From contig DASPSE010000023.1 of the NCBI GenBank assembly GCA_035624085.1, positions 1 through 12,975 on the forward strand: a DNA stretch of 12,975 nucleotides, given 5' to 3'. The stretch comes from JAFAGX01 sp035624085. GTDB taxonomy: Bacteria > Acidobacteriota > Terriglobia > Terriglobales > Acidobacteriaceae. The notes under the pieces are model-generated. The model was not told the DNA's origin. It did not search any database and was given only the letters and a program-made list of their open reading frames with translations. The position numbers and the translations under genes are program-made. Positions 1-7,600 of this stretch are shown piece after piece (within the stretch, counting starts at the first letter, position 1; every line of letters starts with the position of its first letter).

Positions 1-116
1 CCAGCTTGCTTAGCCACATCGACGAATTTCGGGATCGGCGCGAGCGAAGGGCGAACCTGCGTAAAAGCCACAAGAACCAAAAGCAGCGCAAACGCCGTGT
101 ACAGGATCGTGCGCAT
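1..116 (-). CDS. N-terminus of an exported protein, possibly FG-GAP/CRTAC1-like (partial)
   Basis: Reading on the minus strand from the ATG at 116-114, an open frame of 38 codons continues off the left edge. It begins MRTILYTAFALLLVLVAF, a basic start followed by a hydrophobic stretch, which is a typical Sec signal peptide or N-terminal membrane anchor. This is followed by a short linker and the sequence PIPKFVDVAKQAG. A segment of the type F-x-DV-x-x-x-AG is common at the mature N-terminus of secreted FG-GAP/VCBS repeat proteins of the CRTAC1/ASPIC-UnbV group, which are abundant in Acidobacteriota; assigning it to that group from so short a piece is inference. No good Shine-Dalgarno precedes the ATG. 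The gene is divergent from the methyltransferase at 276 and shares its 147-159 nt upstream region. Confidence 0.6.
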   Translation of the reverse strand, partial: MRTILYTAFALLLVLVAFTQVRPSLAPIPKFVDVAKQA

Positions 117-275
117 GAGATTAGGAAATTTTAGCGCGGCCGGGCGAAAAATCTCTGTGCTTGCACGTATGAATATACCGTTTTGTCGCTTGGAAGTTCT
201 CTGCCCGGATCATACGTGCCACAAGCACTGAATGAGTGATCATCCACAGTGCTGAGCCTATAATTGCACACATCC
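117..275. promoter_or_regulatory. Divergent intergenic control region with nested inverted repeats
   Basis: This stretch separates two divergently read genes. It holds two overlapping dyads. The larger has a left arm GTGCTTGCACGTATGA at 157-172 and a right arm TCATACGTGC at 210-219 plus AAGCAC at 223-228; all 16 arm positions pair, with only a CAC insertion (220-222) in the right arm, and the loop is 37 nt. The smaller pairs AGCACTG (224-230) with CAGTGCT (247-253) around a 16-nt spacer. The smaller dyad lies where the -35 region of the methyltransferase promoter should be. The GTGCT/AGCAC half-site therefore occurs three times (157, 224, 249). This is suggestive of an operator for a dimeric regulator, though a cruciform or RNA hairpin is equally possible. 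Confidence 0.6.
259..264 (+). promoter_or_regulatory. Perfect -10 hexamer of the methyltransferase gene
   Basis: TATAAT lies 11 nt before the ATG at 276. Transcription would be expected to start about 6-7 nt after the hexamer, leaving a leader of only about 5 nt. No convincing -35 element is visible at 17±1 nt upstream; that space is occupied by the inverted repeat at 224-253. Confidence 0.6.
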
Positions 276-1151
276 ATGGCCATAACCTCCAAACAACCCG
301 TTCTGCGCTCGGTCTCCGACACCGCGCTGCTCGTCGCGTATCACCGGGCTATGGAAACGAAACGCCCAGACGCACTTTTCAAGGACGATTTCGCGGTACG
401 GTTGAGTGAAGGACGGGGCGAACAGATCGCACGCAAGCTCCCCCGAGGCAGGGCGCTGTCATGGACGACGATCGTGCGTACCGTATTGCTTGACGAAATC
501 GTGCTTCGCCTGGTCGCACAAGGCATCGATACCGTCGTAAATCTGGCTGCAGGGCTGGACGCACGGCCCTACCGCCTGCCGCTGCCGCCCTCGTTGCACT
601 GGATTGAGCTCGATCTGCCCGACCTGCTCCGTGAAAAGACGGACGCCCTGGCCGCCGATAGTCCGGTATGCCGGCTGGATCGGGTATCACTTGATTTGGC
701 GGATGCGGCAAAGCGCCGCGAGTTTTTTGCGCGAGTCGGGACCGAGTCACGCAACTCCCTGATCATCAGTGAGGGGCTGCTAGTGTACTTGTCTCCGGCC
801 CTCGTCGGTGAGCTGGCTGATGACCTGAGTGGCCAGAGTTCTTTTTGTAATTGGGCAATCGATTTGGCGACTCCGGCCGTCAAGCAGCGCGTGAATCGGT
901 GGTGGGGCCGGAAGTTAAAACAGGCGCAAACCCAATACCAGTTTGCGCCGGAAGAGGGCACGGCGTTCTTTCTCCCACACGGTTGGCGCGAAGCCGAGTT
1001 TCATGCTTTGTTCGAGCATTCAATCCGTATCAATCGCACCATGGGCGGGATGTGGATTTTTAATCTCATGAAGCGTCTCGCGCCTGGGCGTACCGCTCGG
1101 ATGGCTGAAAAGTGGCGGGCGGGGGTGGTGCTGCTGCAGAGAATTCAATAG
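276..1151 (+). CDS. Class I SAM-dependent methyltransferase, LCMT/Ppm1 family
   Basis: A 291-residue protein of the leucine carboxyl methyltransferase (Ppm1, PF04072-type) family, which transfers a methyl group from S-adenosylmethionine to carboxyl or hydroxyl groups; bacterial members often act on polyketides or other secondary metabolites. The N-terminal helix pattern (SDTALLVAYHRAMET, about residues 14-28) and the following RPDALFKDD are typical. Motif I is VVNLAAGLDARPYRL at 87-101, the acidic cofactor-binding loop is WIELDLPD at 109-116, and the post-core motif SEGLLVYLSP is at 165-174. Length is normal for the family. The start is placed at ATG 276; an in-frame TTG at 264 overlaps the last base of a perfect TATAAT and cannot plausibly be transcribed. 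There is no Shine-Dalgarno, so translation may be leaderless. It lies alone, with a convergent gene downstream, so its substrate cannot be deduced from context. Confidence 0.9.
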   Translation: MAITSKQPVLRSVSDTALLVAYHRAMETKRPDALFKDDFAVRLSEGRGEQIARKLPRGRALSWTTIVRTVLLDEIVLRLVAQGIDTVVNLAAGLDARPYRLPLPPSLHWIELDLPDLLREKTDALAADSPVCRLDRVSLDLADAAKRREFFARVGTESRNSLIISEGLLVYLSPALVGELADDLSGQSSFCNWAIDLATPAVKQRVNRWWGRKLKQAQTQYQFAPEEGTAFFLPHGWREAEFHALFEHSIRINRTMGGMWIFNLMKRLAPGRTARMAEKWRAGVVLLQRIQ

Positions 1152-1250
1152 CGCAATCCGCAGGCTGCTGTCCTACGCTCATGGCCTCAATGCGTGTTAT
1201 CGCCTGTTTACAGAAGTCCCCCGGTGCAGACACTCCGCATGACCAAAGAA

Positions 1251-1275
1251 ATGCCGCCCAGACATCGGGCGGCAT
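1251..1275 (-). terminator. Intrinsic terminator of the seven-repeat protein gene
   Basis: A perfect 9-bp stem, ATGCCGCCC (1251-1259) with GGGCGGCAT (1267-1275), closes a 7-nt loop. Read on the minus strand it begins 22 nt after the stop codon at 1297-1299 and is followed by TTCTTT (1250-1245), a short U-rich tail. This fits a Rho-independent terminator for the minus-strand gene. On the plus strand the stem is followed by CGGTG, so it is a poor terminator for the convergent methyltransferase gene unless hairpin alone suffices. Confidence 0.8.
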
Positions 1276-1296
1276 CGGTGTTGGTTGCGGTTCGTT

Positions 1297-2388
1297 TTAC
1301 GGCATCCGCAGGAAGCCGTGGTATACGCCGTTCACGTCGGTGTACCAGCCCGTGATTTCGCACCACTGGTTGCTGGCGTCGGTGAATGTGCCTTGGCCGG
1401 AGCCTGTGCCTGCGCCCGGAGCGTCGAACGTAATGATAGCCCCGTCGGGAGCTCGCAGGAAGCCGTGAGACACCCCATTCGAGTCAGTGTAGTATCCTGG
1501 GATCGCCCCGAGATCGGTGATACTCGCGGTCCATGTTCCCTGACCAGAGCCTGTGCCCGCGCCCTTAACGTTGAACGTGGTGATAGCTCCGTTGGGAGCG
1601 CGCACGTAGCCGTGACTTACGTTGTTCGCATCAATGTACCAGCCCATGACCGCCCCGAAATCGTTGACGACCCCCCCAAAGGTGCCCTGACCAGAGCCTG
1701 TGCCCGCGCCCTTAACGTTGAACGTGGTGATACCTCCGTTGGGAGCGCGCACGTAGCCGTGATTCACGTTGTTCGCGTCAACGTAGTACCCGGCGATCGC
1801 CCCGGGCTCGTTAAGGACATTGAAGAAAAAGTTGAACGTGCCTTGACCGGAGCCTGTGCCTGCGCCCGGAGCGTCAAACGTGGTGATGGCGCCGTCAGGA
1901 ACGCGCAGGAAACCGTGAGACACCCCGCTCGAGTCAGAGTAGTATCCTCCAATCACCCCGAAATCGTTGAGGTTACCGGAGGTTGTGCAAGTGGACCCCG
2001 TAGGGTCGAACGTGGTGAAAGTTCCGTCGGGAGCGCGCAGGAAACCGTGACACATGCCGCTCGAGTCTAAGTAGCTTCCCGTGATCGCCCCCTCTGAGTT
2101 GAGACTATAGGCGTAGGTGTCCGTGGACCCTGCAGGGTCAAACGTGGTGAAGCTTCCGTGGGGACTGCGCAGGAAACCGTGAGACACGCTGTTCGTGTCA
2201 AAGTAGAATCCCACGATCGCCCCCCCTACATTGGGGCCCATGGGTGCGGTGCCTTGGCCCGAACCTGTGCCGGCACCGGGAGCGTCAAATGTGATGATCT
2301 TGTTTCCCCATTGCGGCCGTGCCTGCGCCCACGCCGCCAAAGCAAGACACATGCAGAAAACCAACAGCAGAATGCTGATGCGTCTCAT
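1297..2388 (-). CDS. Secreted seven-repeat protein, HAF-type extracellular repeats
   Basis: A 363-residue exported protein. Residues 1-22 (MRRISILLLVFCMCLALAAWAQA) are a signal peptide. The rest is almost entirely seven tandem repeats of about 44-52 residues. Each starts with I/F-TTFD-x-PG or TFNVKGAG, often GAGTGSGQGT, continues with GAI-x-G-x-Y-x-D and ends with HGFLR-x-PDG or HGYVRAPNG. These match the 'probable extracellular repeat, HAF family' type, which is common in Acidobacteriota and has no established biochemical role. Seven short beta-rich repeats are compatible with a seven-bladed propeller; that fold is inference. The start is ATG 2388, preceded by GGAGG six nucleotides away; the frame stays open to 2475 but no comparable ribosome binding site lies upstream. 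A good hairpin terminator follows. No catalytic motif is visible, so adhesion or glycan binding is only a guess. Confidence 0.88.
   Translation of the reverse strand: MRRISILLLVFCMCLALAAWAQARPQWGNKIITFDAPGAGTGSGQGTAPMGPNVGGAIVGFYFDTNSVSHGFLRSPHGSFTTFDPAGSTDTYAYSLNSEGAITGSYLDSSGMCHGFLRAPDGTFTTFDPTGSTCTTSGNLNDFGVIGGYYSDSSGVSHGFLRVPDGAITTFDAPGAGTGSGQGTFNFFFNVLNEPGAIAGYYVDANNVNHGYVRAPNGGITTFNVKGAGTGSGQGTFGGVVNDFGAVMGWYIDANNVSHGYVRAPNGAITTFNVKGAGTGSGQGTWTASITDLGAIPGYYTDSNGVSHGFLRAPDGAIITFDAPGAGTGSGQGTFTDASNQWCEITGWYTDVNGVYHGFLRMP
1538..1762 (-). repeat. Near-identical 147-bp-period tandem DNA repeat inside the seven-repeat gene
   Basis: Positions 1538-1615 and 1685-1762 match at 77 of 78 bases; the first 48 bases (1538-1585 and 1685-1732) are identical and encode ITTFNVKGAGTGSGQG. 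The sequences between these blocks have diverged. This suggests recent duplication or gene conversion between protein repeats 5 and 6. Confidence 0.9.
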
Positions 2389-2507
2389 GTTGCCTCCATG
2401 AAATAAAGCTCGAATTGAACTGCGTGACTCGATGAGAAGTGTGGATCGTCTCGCCTCAGGGGGTGTGCGTCTCAACTGGCGGGAACTGCTCTTCGGAGAA
2501 GCGACAC

Positions 2508-2513
2508 AGTATA
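2508..2513 (-). promoter_or_regulatory. Candidate -10 element of the seven-repeat gene
   Basis: TATACT on the minus strand matches the sigma70 -10 consensus at five of six positions. No convincing -35 hexamer stands 16-18 nt upstream, which would fit an activator-dependent promoter given the dyad at 2531-2568. Confidence 0.4.
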
Positions 2514-2530
2514 CCCAAAAAGTATCTGCT

Positions 2531-2568
2531 CAAGATCACGCGATGTCAGTGACATGAGTCACATCTTG
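2531..2568. promoter_or_regulatory. Nested dyad with a CRP/FNR-family-like operator
   Basis: The outer arms CAAGAT (2531-2536) and ATCTTG (2563-2568) are perfectly complementary. Inside them, ATGTCAGTGACAT (2543-2555) is a perfect odd palindrome, and the overlapping AGTGACATGAGTCACA (2548-2563) fits the CRP-family pattern TGTGA-N6-TCACA at nine of ten positions. It stands about 35 nt upstream of the candidate -10 of the seven-repeat gene. Binding by a CRP/FNR-family regulator is inference from the pattern. Confidence 0.5.
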
Positions 2569-2694
2569 ATGTGCAGTAATGGGTTACGGCAGGCAGGCTT
2601 TCATAGCTGTTGATAAATCGCGATAGCGCTCATCGACCTTTGGCCAGGGCTTCTGAGCGCCATCGTCTGTGGCCATCGCCTGGCGCAATCGAAA

Positions 2695-3309
2695 CTAGTC
2701 GGTCCCTGGGAAAAAGCCGTCAATGCTCGCCGTTTCCAGAATGTCACCAGACCTTCCAGCCTCGATCAGCGCGTGATAAAGGGCCTCGGCGCCGGGAGGG
2801 AAATCGCCAAAAGTCGGCAATGTCGGCAGCACAACGTCGAGAGCATACACCGTGAAAACATACTGATGACTCACAGGCACGAGCGAGGGCGGCGGACAAG
2901 GGCCGTCGTAACTGATGTCACCGAAATCATTTGCGATTTGAGTTCCATAGGTGCTGCCAGCAACACCGGCGTTCTCAGGAAGTCCGCTCCTGGTGGGCGC
3001 GATATTGTACATCCCCCAGTGCGTAAAAGATGCCGTGACATCGTAGAGGATTACCACGAAGCTGCGTGTGCCCCACGGGGCGTGGTTCCACGACAGCTCG
3101 GGTGATTGATCGTCCCCACCCGGATAATATGAGCACTGGTTGTAAACCATGCTCAATGGCAGTGTTCCGCCGTTGGAGAAGGTGCTGCTGCTAAGCCGGA
3201 ATTGGTGGTAACCCCAATTGCCGTTTTTGGGCTTATCTTGCGCCCAAACACTGGGCAGCAGGGCGAAAATGCTGACGGCGACGACGTAGGCTGAGATCCT
3301 AGCTTTCAT
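2695..3309 (-). CDS. Exported PEBP/YbhB-like protein
   Basis: A 204-residue member of the phosphatidylethanolamine-binding protein family (YbhB/YbcL, 'Raf kinase inhibitor-like'). Residues 1-24 are a signal peptide ending VWAQ, so the protein is exported. The mature part shows the family order: FRLSSSTFSNGGTLP (37-51), SPELSW (69-74), the FVVILYD strand (84-90), THWGMYNI (96-103), the anion-pocket motif YDGPCPPP (134-141) with H148 and YVFTVYALD (150-158). The usual DPDAP of conserved region 1 reads DVTAS and the following loop is shorter than in typical bacterial members, so the ligand pocket is altered on one side. The start is ATG 3309 with AGGAGG six nucleotides upstream. Family function in bacteria is poorly defined; small anionic ligand or protease-inhibitor roles have been proposed. 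It is followed after 306 nt by the seven-repeat gene on the same strand. Confidence 0.88.
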   Translation of the reverse strand: MKARISAYVVAVSIFALLPSVWAQDKPKNGNWGYHQFRLSSSTFSNGGTLPLSMVYNQCSYYPGGDDQSPELSWNHAPWGTRSFVVILYDVTASFTHWGMYNIAPTRSGLPENAGVAGSTYGTQIANDFGDISYDGPCPPPSLVPVSHQYVFTVYALDVVLPTLPTFGDFPPGAEALYHALIEAGRSGDILETASIDGFFPGTD

Positions 3310-3477
3310 ATTGAGCCTCCTGAGCTGGACTCTCCTTTTGACTTCAGAAACCGCGCCCAGTCTACACCTTTATCCTCTCTTTGCGACAGGTGCAGACAGA
3401 GAATTTCATAGGCGACTACGCGTAACATCCCGTCAATGAAGGTGTGGGGGTAACGCTATCTCAAACCGGTTTATCGA

Positions 3478-4395
3478 TTAATGGCCGCTTGCACCTCGGG
3501 CTCTCGGAGAGAATGTCTCAACACAGTTTCTTCCCGTCTCCTTGGCTCGATAGAGGGCCTGATCAGCCTGTTGCAGAAGATCCTCAACGCTACAGCGCGA
3601 ATCGGAATTGCTTACCGTCACCCCCATGCTCAATGTCACGGGAATGCTTCCAAACTGGGTGAGAATAGGGTGGTTTGAAACTGCCAAACGAAGTTCCTCT
3701 GCGCGGTGAACCGCGGCGGTCAAATGACAGGTGGGCAAAATGAGCAGAAACTCTTCCCCTCCATAACGCCCTGCCAGATCATAAGTCCTCAATTCCGACT
3801 TCAGAATCCGCGCGACTTCTTTCAGCGCTTCATCTCCCGCGCTGTGCCCGAGCGAGTCATTGATCTGCTTAAAGTGATCGATATCGCCCAGGATGATCGC
3901 AACCGGCTGGCCCATCCGCTGGCTGCGCGAGAGTTCGCGTCGCAACCCTGCCAGAATTTCCGCACGGTTCAAGAGTTTGGTCAAAAAGTCGTGAGTCGCG
4001 GTAAACCGGAGGGATTGTTGCAGTTCCAGTATCCTCTTTCCGACCAAAACCCGTGCCTTCAATTCCGATGGATCCACGGGTTTCGCCAGATAGTCGTCTG
4101 CTCCAGCCGCCATCGCGGTCAGCAGATCCTGCTGCCTATCTTTGGCCGTCAGCATGACGGTATAGAAGTACGTCCCATCGGCTCCTAACGTACGGATCCT
4201 GCGGCAAAGTTCGATACCATCGATCCCCGGAAGCATCCAGTCCAGCAGGATCAATCCCGAGGCGTCCTGTTTCTGAAGCAGTTCCCATGCCTCGCTGCCG
4301 TTGCCAACAGCTTGAAAATCGAGTCCCCACTCCTTCAAGTAGAGCCCGATCTGGTGTCTATCGAGGGCCGAGTCTTCAACCAGCAGTATGTTCAT
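3478..4395 (-). CDS. Response regulator with GGDEF diguanylate cyclase domain
   Basis: A 305-residue cytoplasmic two-domain protein. Residues 1-120 are a receiver domain with the acidic pair E7/D8, phospho-acceptor D52 in LILLDWMLPG, switch residue T83 and K105 in the LAKP motif. Residues about 130-295 are a GGDEF domain with the active-site motif GGEEF (212-216), D171 in the LGDIDHFKQIND segment (169-180), and SMGVT (256-260). It should make cyclic di-GMP from two GTP when phosphorylated. An RxxD inhibitory site (R203-D206) stands exactly five residues before GGEEF, so product inhibition is expected. Unlike PleD there is only one receiver. No histidine kinase is adjacent, so its partner is unknown. 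The ATG at 4395 has only a weak ribosome binding site. An isolated TTGTTT-N15-TACAAA (4448-4422, minus strand) is a weak promoter candidate. Confidence 0.95.
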   Translation of the reverse strand: MNILLVEDSALDRHQIGLYLKEWGLDFQAVGNGSEAWELLQKQDASGLILLDWMLPGIDGIELCRRIRTLGADGTYFYTVMLTAKDRQQDLLTAMAAGADDYLAKPVDPSELKARVLVGKRILELQQSLRFTATHDFLTKLLNRAEILAGLRRELSRSQRMGQPVAIILGDIDHFKQINDSLGHSAGDEALKEVARILKSELRTYDLAGRYGGEEFLLILPTCHLTAAVHRAEELRLAVSNHPILTQFGSIPVTLSMGVTVSNSDSRCSVEDLLQQADQALYRAKETGRNCVETFSPRARGASGH

Positions 4396-4692
4396 AGCTT
4401 CATCGTTCCGGAGAAACGGCTTTTGTAGGCAAGCTAATTCTTAAACAATCTATTCGAGTTTTGCATGCCTAGGAAGGCTACTAGGATTACTCAAGTCATG
4501 CCCGCTGAGTCCGGCAAGACCGGCTTTCCTGGCGGCACAGAGGAGCTGAGTGCATTCCTGCAGGGTTCGAAGTGAGATCAACAGCCGATCTTCTTGCAGC
4601 GCCTGGTATGCGCAATAGCGGTCATCGATCGCACCTTGATCAGCTGCACGGCGGCTTGCGGCTGGCCGCAAAAAGGCCGATTGCCGCAGCGG
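4396..4692 (-). other. Intergenic region between the sortilin-like gene and the GGDEF gene
   Basis: A 297-nt gap between two minus-strand genes. It holds a strong hairpin just after the sortilin-like stop codon (separate entry) and a weak promoter candidate for the GGDEF gene (TTGTTT at 4448-4443, TACAAA at 4427-4422). A 73-codon minus-strand frame at 4450-4671 opens with TTG, has no ribosome binding site and resembles nothing I recognise, so it is not called a gene. Confidence 0.5.
4657..4688 (-). terminator. Hairpin after the sortilin-like gene, no U-tract
   Basis: On the minus strand, TGCGGC (4688-4683) pairs with GCCGCA (4662-4657), and an inner GGCC/GGCC pair closes a loop containing TTTTT. 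The stem begins 4 nt after the stop codon at 4695-4693. It lacks the U-run of a classical intrinsic terminator, so it may be a weak terminator or an mRNA 3'-end stabiliser. Confidence 0.4.
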
Positions 4693-7600
4693 TTAGTGTT
4701 TCTTGTCCCAATCCTCTTGCGACATCACCGTCAACGCTGCGGCCTTGGCGTTCTGAAGCTGCGAGTTCAGTTGCGGCACCACGGAAGTCAGAGATTGGAA
4801 CTTGGCGGTGGAGTCGTCGAGTTGCTTCTTGAGGACATCGGTACGTTCCACCTGTGACTGCGTCGGACGGCCGGAAAAACCGTTCACGCCGCCGTACAGT
4901 TCTCCTAAGTTCTCACGCAGCTTCCTTTCGCCCGTAATCATGCCGCCCTCTTTTACAGAGACCAGAGTTGAGCGAAATTCCTCCAGGCCGTCTGCCAACT
5001 TCTGGAGTTGCGCCTTGAGCTGAGCGTCGGGTGCGCTGCCCGTGCGTTGCCGGGCCTGATCGCGAAGATCAACGGTGGCATCCACAACGTAAGTCAAATG
5101 AGCCAGCATGTCGTAAAGCTGCATCACAGTTTTGTGCTGCAGAGCACGATCCGCCGCCGTGCTTTTGGTGCGCGGATCGGGCATTAGCGTGATTGTGGTG
5201 CTGTAGGTCTGCTTTCCTTTGATCAGCTTCACCGTGTATGCGCCTTCCTGAACTTGCGGGCCCAGGAATGCGAATTCATTCTCCACCAGCCCAGCCGCGG
5301 GTGGAACTTTGGGAGGCTTTGCGCGCTCGGGCCACTGCACGCGGCTCAGGCCGCGCCGTTTGTCGCCTTGGATGGTAGTAATCAGCTTGCCCTGCGGATC
5401 GTAAATCTCAAGCAGCAGATCGCCGAAGATGTGGCGCTTCTTCAGATAGTAGACAATCGGCGCCGCTTCCGGCAGCGTAGGCCCAACGAATTCGGAGTCG
5501 CCGTCGAAGCGCTGCTCTCCGGCGGGAAGAGTCAGCCTTGCCGGGCGTGACGGCAGAAATGCCGCGTCCTGGGCCAGGATTTCCGGGGTCAGGGCACGCA
5601 GCGGAGTGAGATCGTCAATGATGAATATCCCGCGGCCGTGGGTGGCAATGATCAAATCGGATTCGCGCGGGTGAATGGCGATGTCGCGCACCGCCACATT
5701 GGGTAGTTTGCCGGTGAACTGCGCCCAGTGCGCTCCAGCGTCGATGGAAACGAAAAGTCCAAATTCCGTTCCCACAAAGAGCAGGTTCGGATTGACCAGA
5801 TCCTCGCGAACCACGTGGGCGTAGCCCTTCAACTCCGGCGTGGAGAGCGTTTTCCAGGTCGCGCCGTAGTCGCTGGTCTTATAGACGTACGTTTTCATGT
5901 CGCCGGTGGCGTGGCCGTCAAACGTGGCGTAAGCCACTGCCGGATCATGGGGACTGGCTTCGATGGTTGAGACCCAGGTGTTCGGTGGCAGGCCGGGAAT
6001 GTTCTTGACCACGTTGGCCCAGTGCTTGCCGCCGTCGCGCGTGATCTGAACATTGCCGTCGTCGGTCCCCACCCAGATCAAGTTCCCATTCTTCGGCGAC
6101 TCCGAGATGGTGAAGATGGTCTCGTATTTCTCGGCGTCGGAGTTGTCAATGGTTAAGCCGCCGGAATTCTCCTGGTGCTGTTTCCCGGGATCGTTGGTGG
6201 TGAGATCAGGCGAAATGCGCTCCCAAGACTCGCCGTGATCACGCGAACGGAACAGAAATTGTCCGCCGAGATAGATGGTTCCGGGAGAGTTCGGGCTGAG
6301 GTGAATGGGAGCATTCCAATTGCAGCGAAATTCCGGCTCGTTCGCTCGCGGCAGCGGCTTGATGTCCTTTGATTCGCCGGTGGTCTTGCGGAAGCGCGCG
6401 ATCTTGCCGCCCTGGTATTCGGCATAAGCATAATCGGGATCCGCGGGATCGGAGAACGCCCAGAAGCCGTCGCCAAAATCGATATTTCGCCAGTGGCGAT
6501 TGGCAATGCCATCTTCTGCACGCGACGGCGCCATCCAACTACCGTTGTCCTGCAATCCTCCATACACATTGTAGGGATCGGCCATGTCAACGCTGACGTG
6601 GTAGAACTGCGAAACCGGCAAGCTGGCGAGAAACCGCCAATGCGAGGCGCGATCGAGCGACTGATACACGCCGCCATCCGTTCCATCGAGCAATTGCTCG
6701 GAGTTGGCTGGATTGATCCACAGCGCGTGATGGTCGCTGTGCACATTCTCGCCAAACCCTTCGCTGGGAGAGAAAGCAGCGCTAAAACTCTTCCCTGCAT
6801 CGTCGCTCACCGTCAGAACAAATCCCACCTTGTAGACCCGGTCGGGATTGTTGGGATCGGCGAACAAGCGGGCGAAGTAGAACGGGCGAGCGCCTATGTT
6901 GAACGAACTGTTGACCTCCGTCCAACTCTCGCCGGCGTCATCCGAGCGAAAGAGTGCGGTGTGGTTCTTGGCTTCCACTACAGCATAGACGCGAGTGTTC
7001 TTCGTTGCCGGAATCGCCAGTCCAATCCGCCCCAGATCGCCTTGCGGCAGGCCTTTGCGCAGTTCCCGCCAGGTGGCTCCAGCATCGCTGCTCTTAAACA
7101 GTCCGCTGCCCGGCCCGCCCGAGCGGAAGTCCCAGGGCTGCCGCCGCACATCCCACATGGCGGCATAGAGCACATTCGGGTCCTTCGGATCCATCGCCAT
7201 TTCGGCGCAGCCGGTGTTCTCGTTGCGGTACAGAACTTTCTGCCAGTTCTTGCCTCCGTCGGTAGTTTTGAAGAGACCGCGCTCCTGATTGGAATTCCAC
7301 AGATGCCCAAGCGCGCAGGCGTAAACCGTGTTGCTGTCTTTCGGGTGAATGACGATGCGGCTAAGGTGCTCGGAATCGGTCAGGCCCAGATTTTCCCAGT
7401 TATCGCCACCGTCGCGTGAGCGGTAAATGCCAGTCCCGACCGAAACGCTGTTGCGCGCCCACGATTCGCCGGTGCCCACCCACACGGTTTGCGAATTGGA
7501 CGGATCGATAGCGACGGAACCGATCGACTGTGACGGCTGTTTGTCGAAGACCGGCTTGAAGGTAGTGCCGCTATCGGAGGACTTCCACACCCCGCCGCTG

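Larger units (their letters stand above)
2389..2694. other. Intergenic region upstream of the seven-repeat gene
   Basis: This 306-nt stretch carries the presumed promoter and operator of the minus-strand gene starting at 2388, and the 3' region of the PEBP-like gene ending at 2695. On the minus strand TATACT (2513-2508) is a good -10 candidate with no clear -35; it would give a leader of about 110 nt. A CRP-type dyad lies 35 nt farther upstream (separate entry). Just past the PEBP stop there are imperfect GCCAGG/CCTGGC complementarities (about 2640-2680) but no U-tract, so I do not call a terminator. I see no convincing gene here. Confidence 0.5.

Noticed and set aside
1285..2070. Long plus-strand open frame antisense to the seven-repeat protein gene
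   Set aside because: It lies inside a gene with signal peptide, ribosome binding site and terminator. The repeated DNA and high GC keep the opposite frame open; its sequence is just the reverse of the repeats.
2567..2580. FNR box (TTGAT-N4-ATCAA)
   Set aside because: TTGATGTGCAGTAA has a perfect left half but a poor right half; the neighbouring CRP-type dyad is a better match.
3706..4188. 160-codon plus-strand frame opposite the response regulator gene
   Set aside because: Antisense to conserved receiver and GGDEF motifs; no independent support.
4510..4526. CCGG-CAAGA-CCGG hairpin as a terminator
   Set aside because: Only four self-complementary pairs and a weak T-run; not placed just after any gene.
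4450..4671. 73-codon minus-strand frame between the GGDEF and sortilin-like genes
   Set aside because: TTG start, no Shine-Dalgarno, no recognisable family, and its beginning overlaps a strong hairpin. A degraded gene remnant is possible but unsupported.
6493..7419. 308-codon plus-strand frame inside the sortilin-like gene
   Set aside because: It is antisense to clear Asp-box coding sequence, has no ribosome binding site and shows no recognisable domain.
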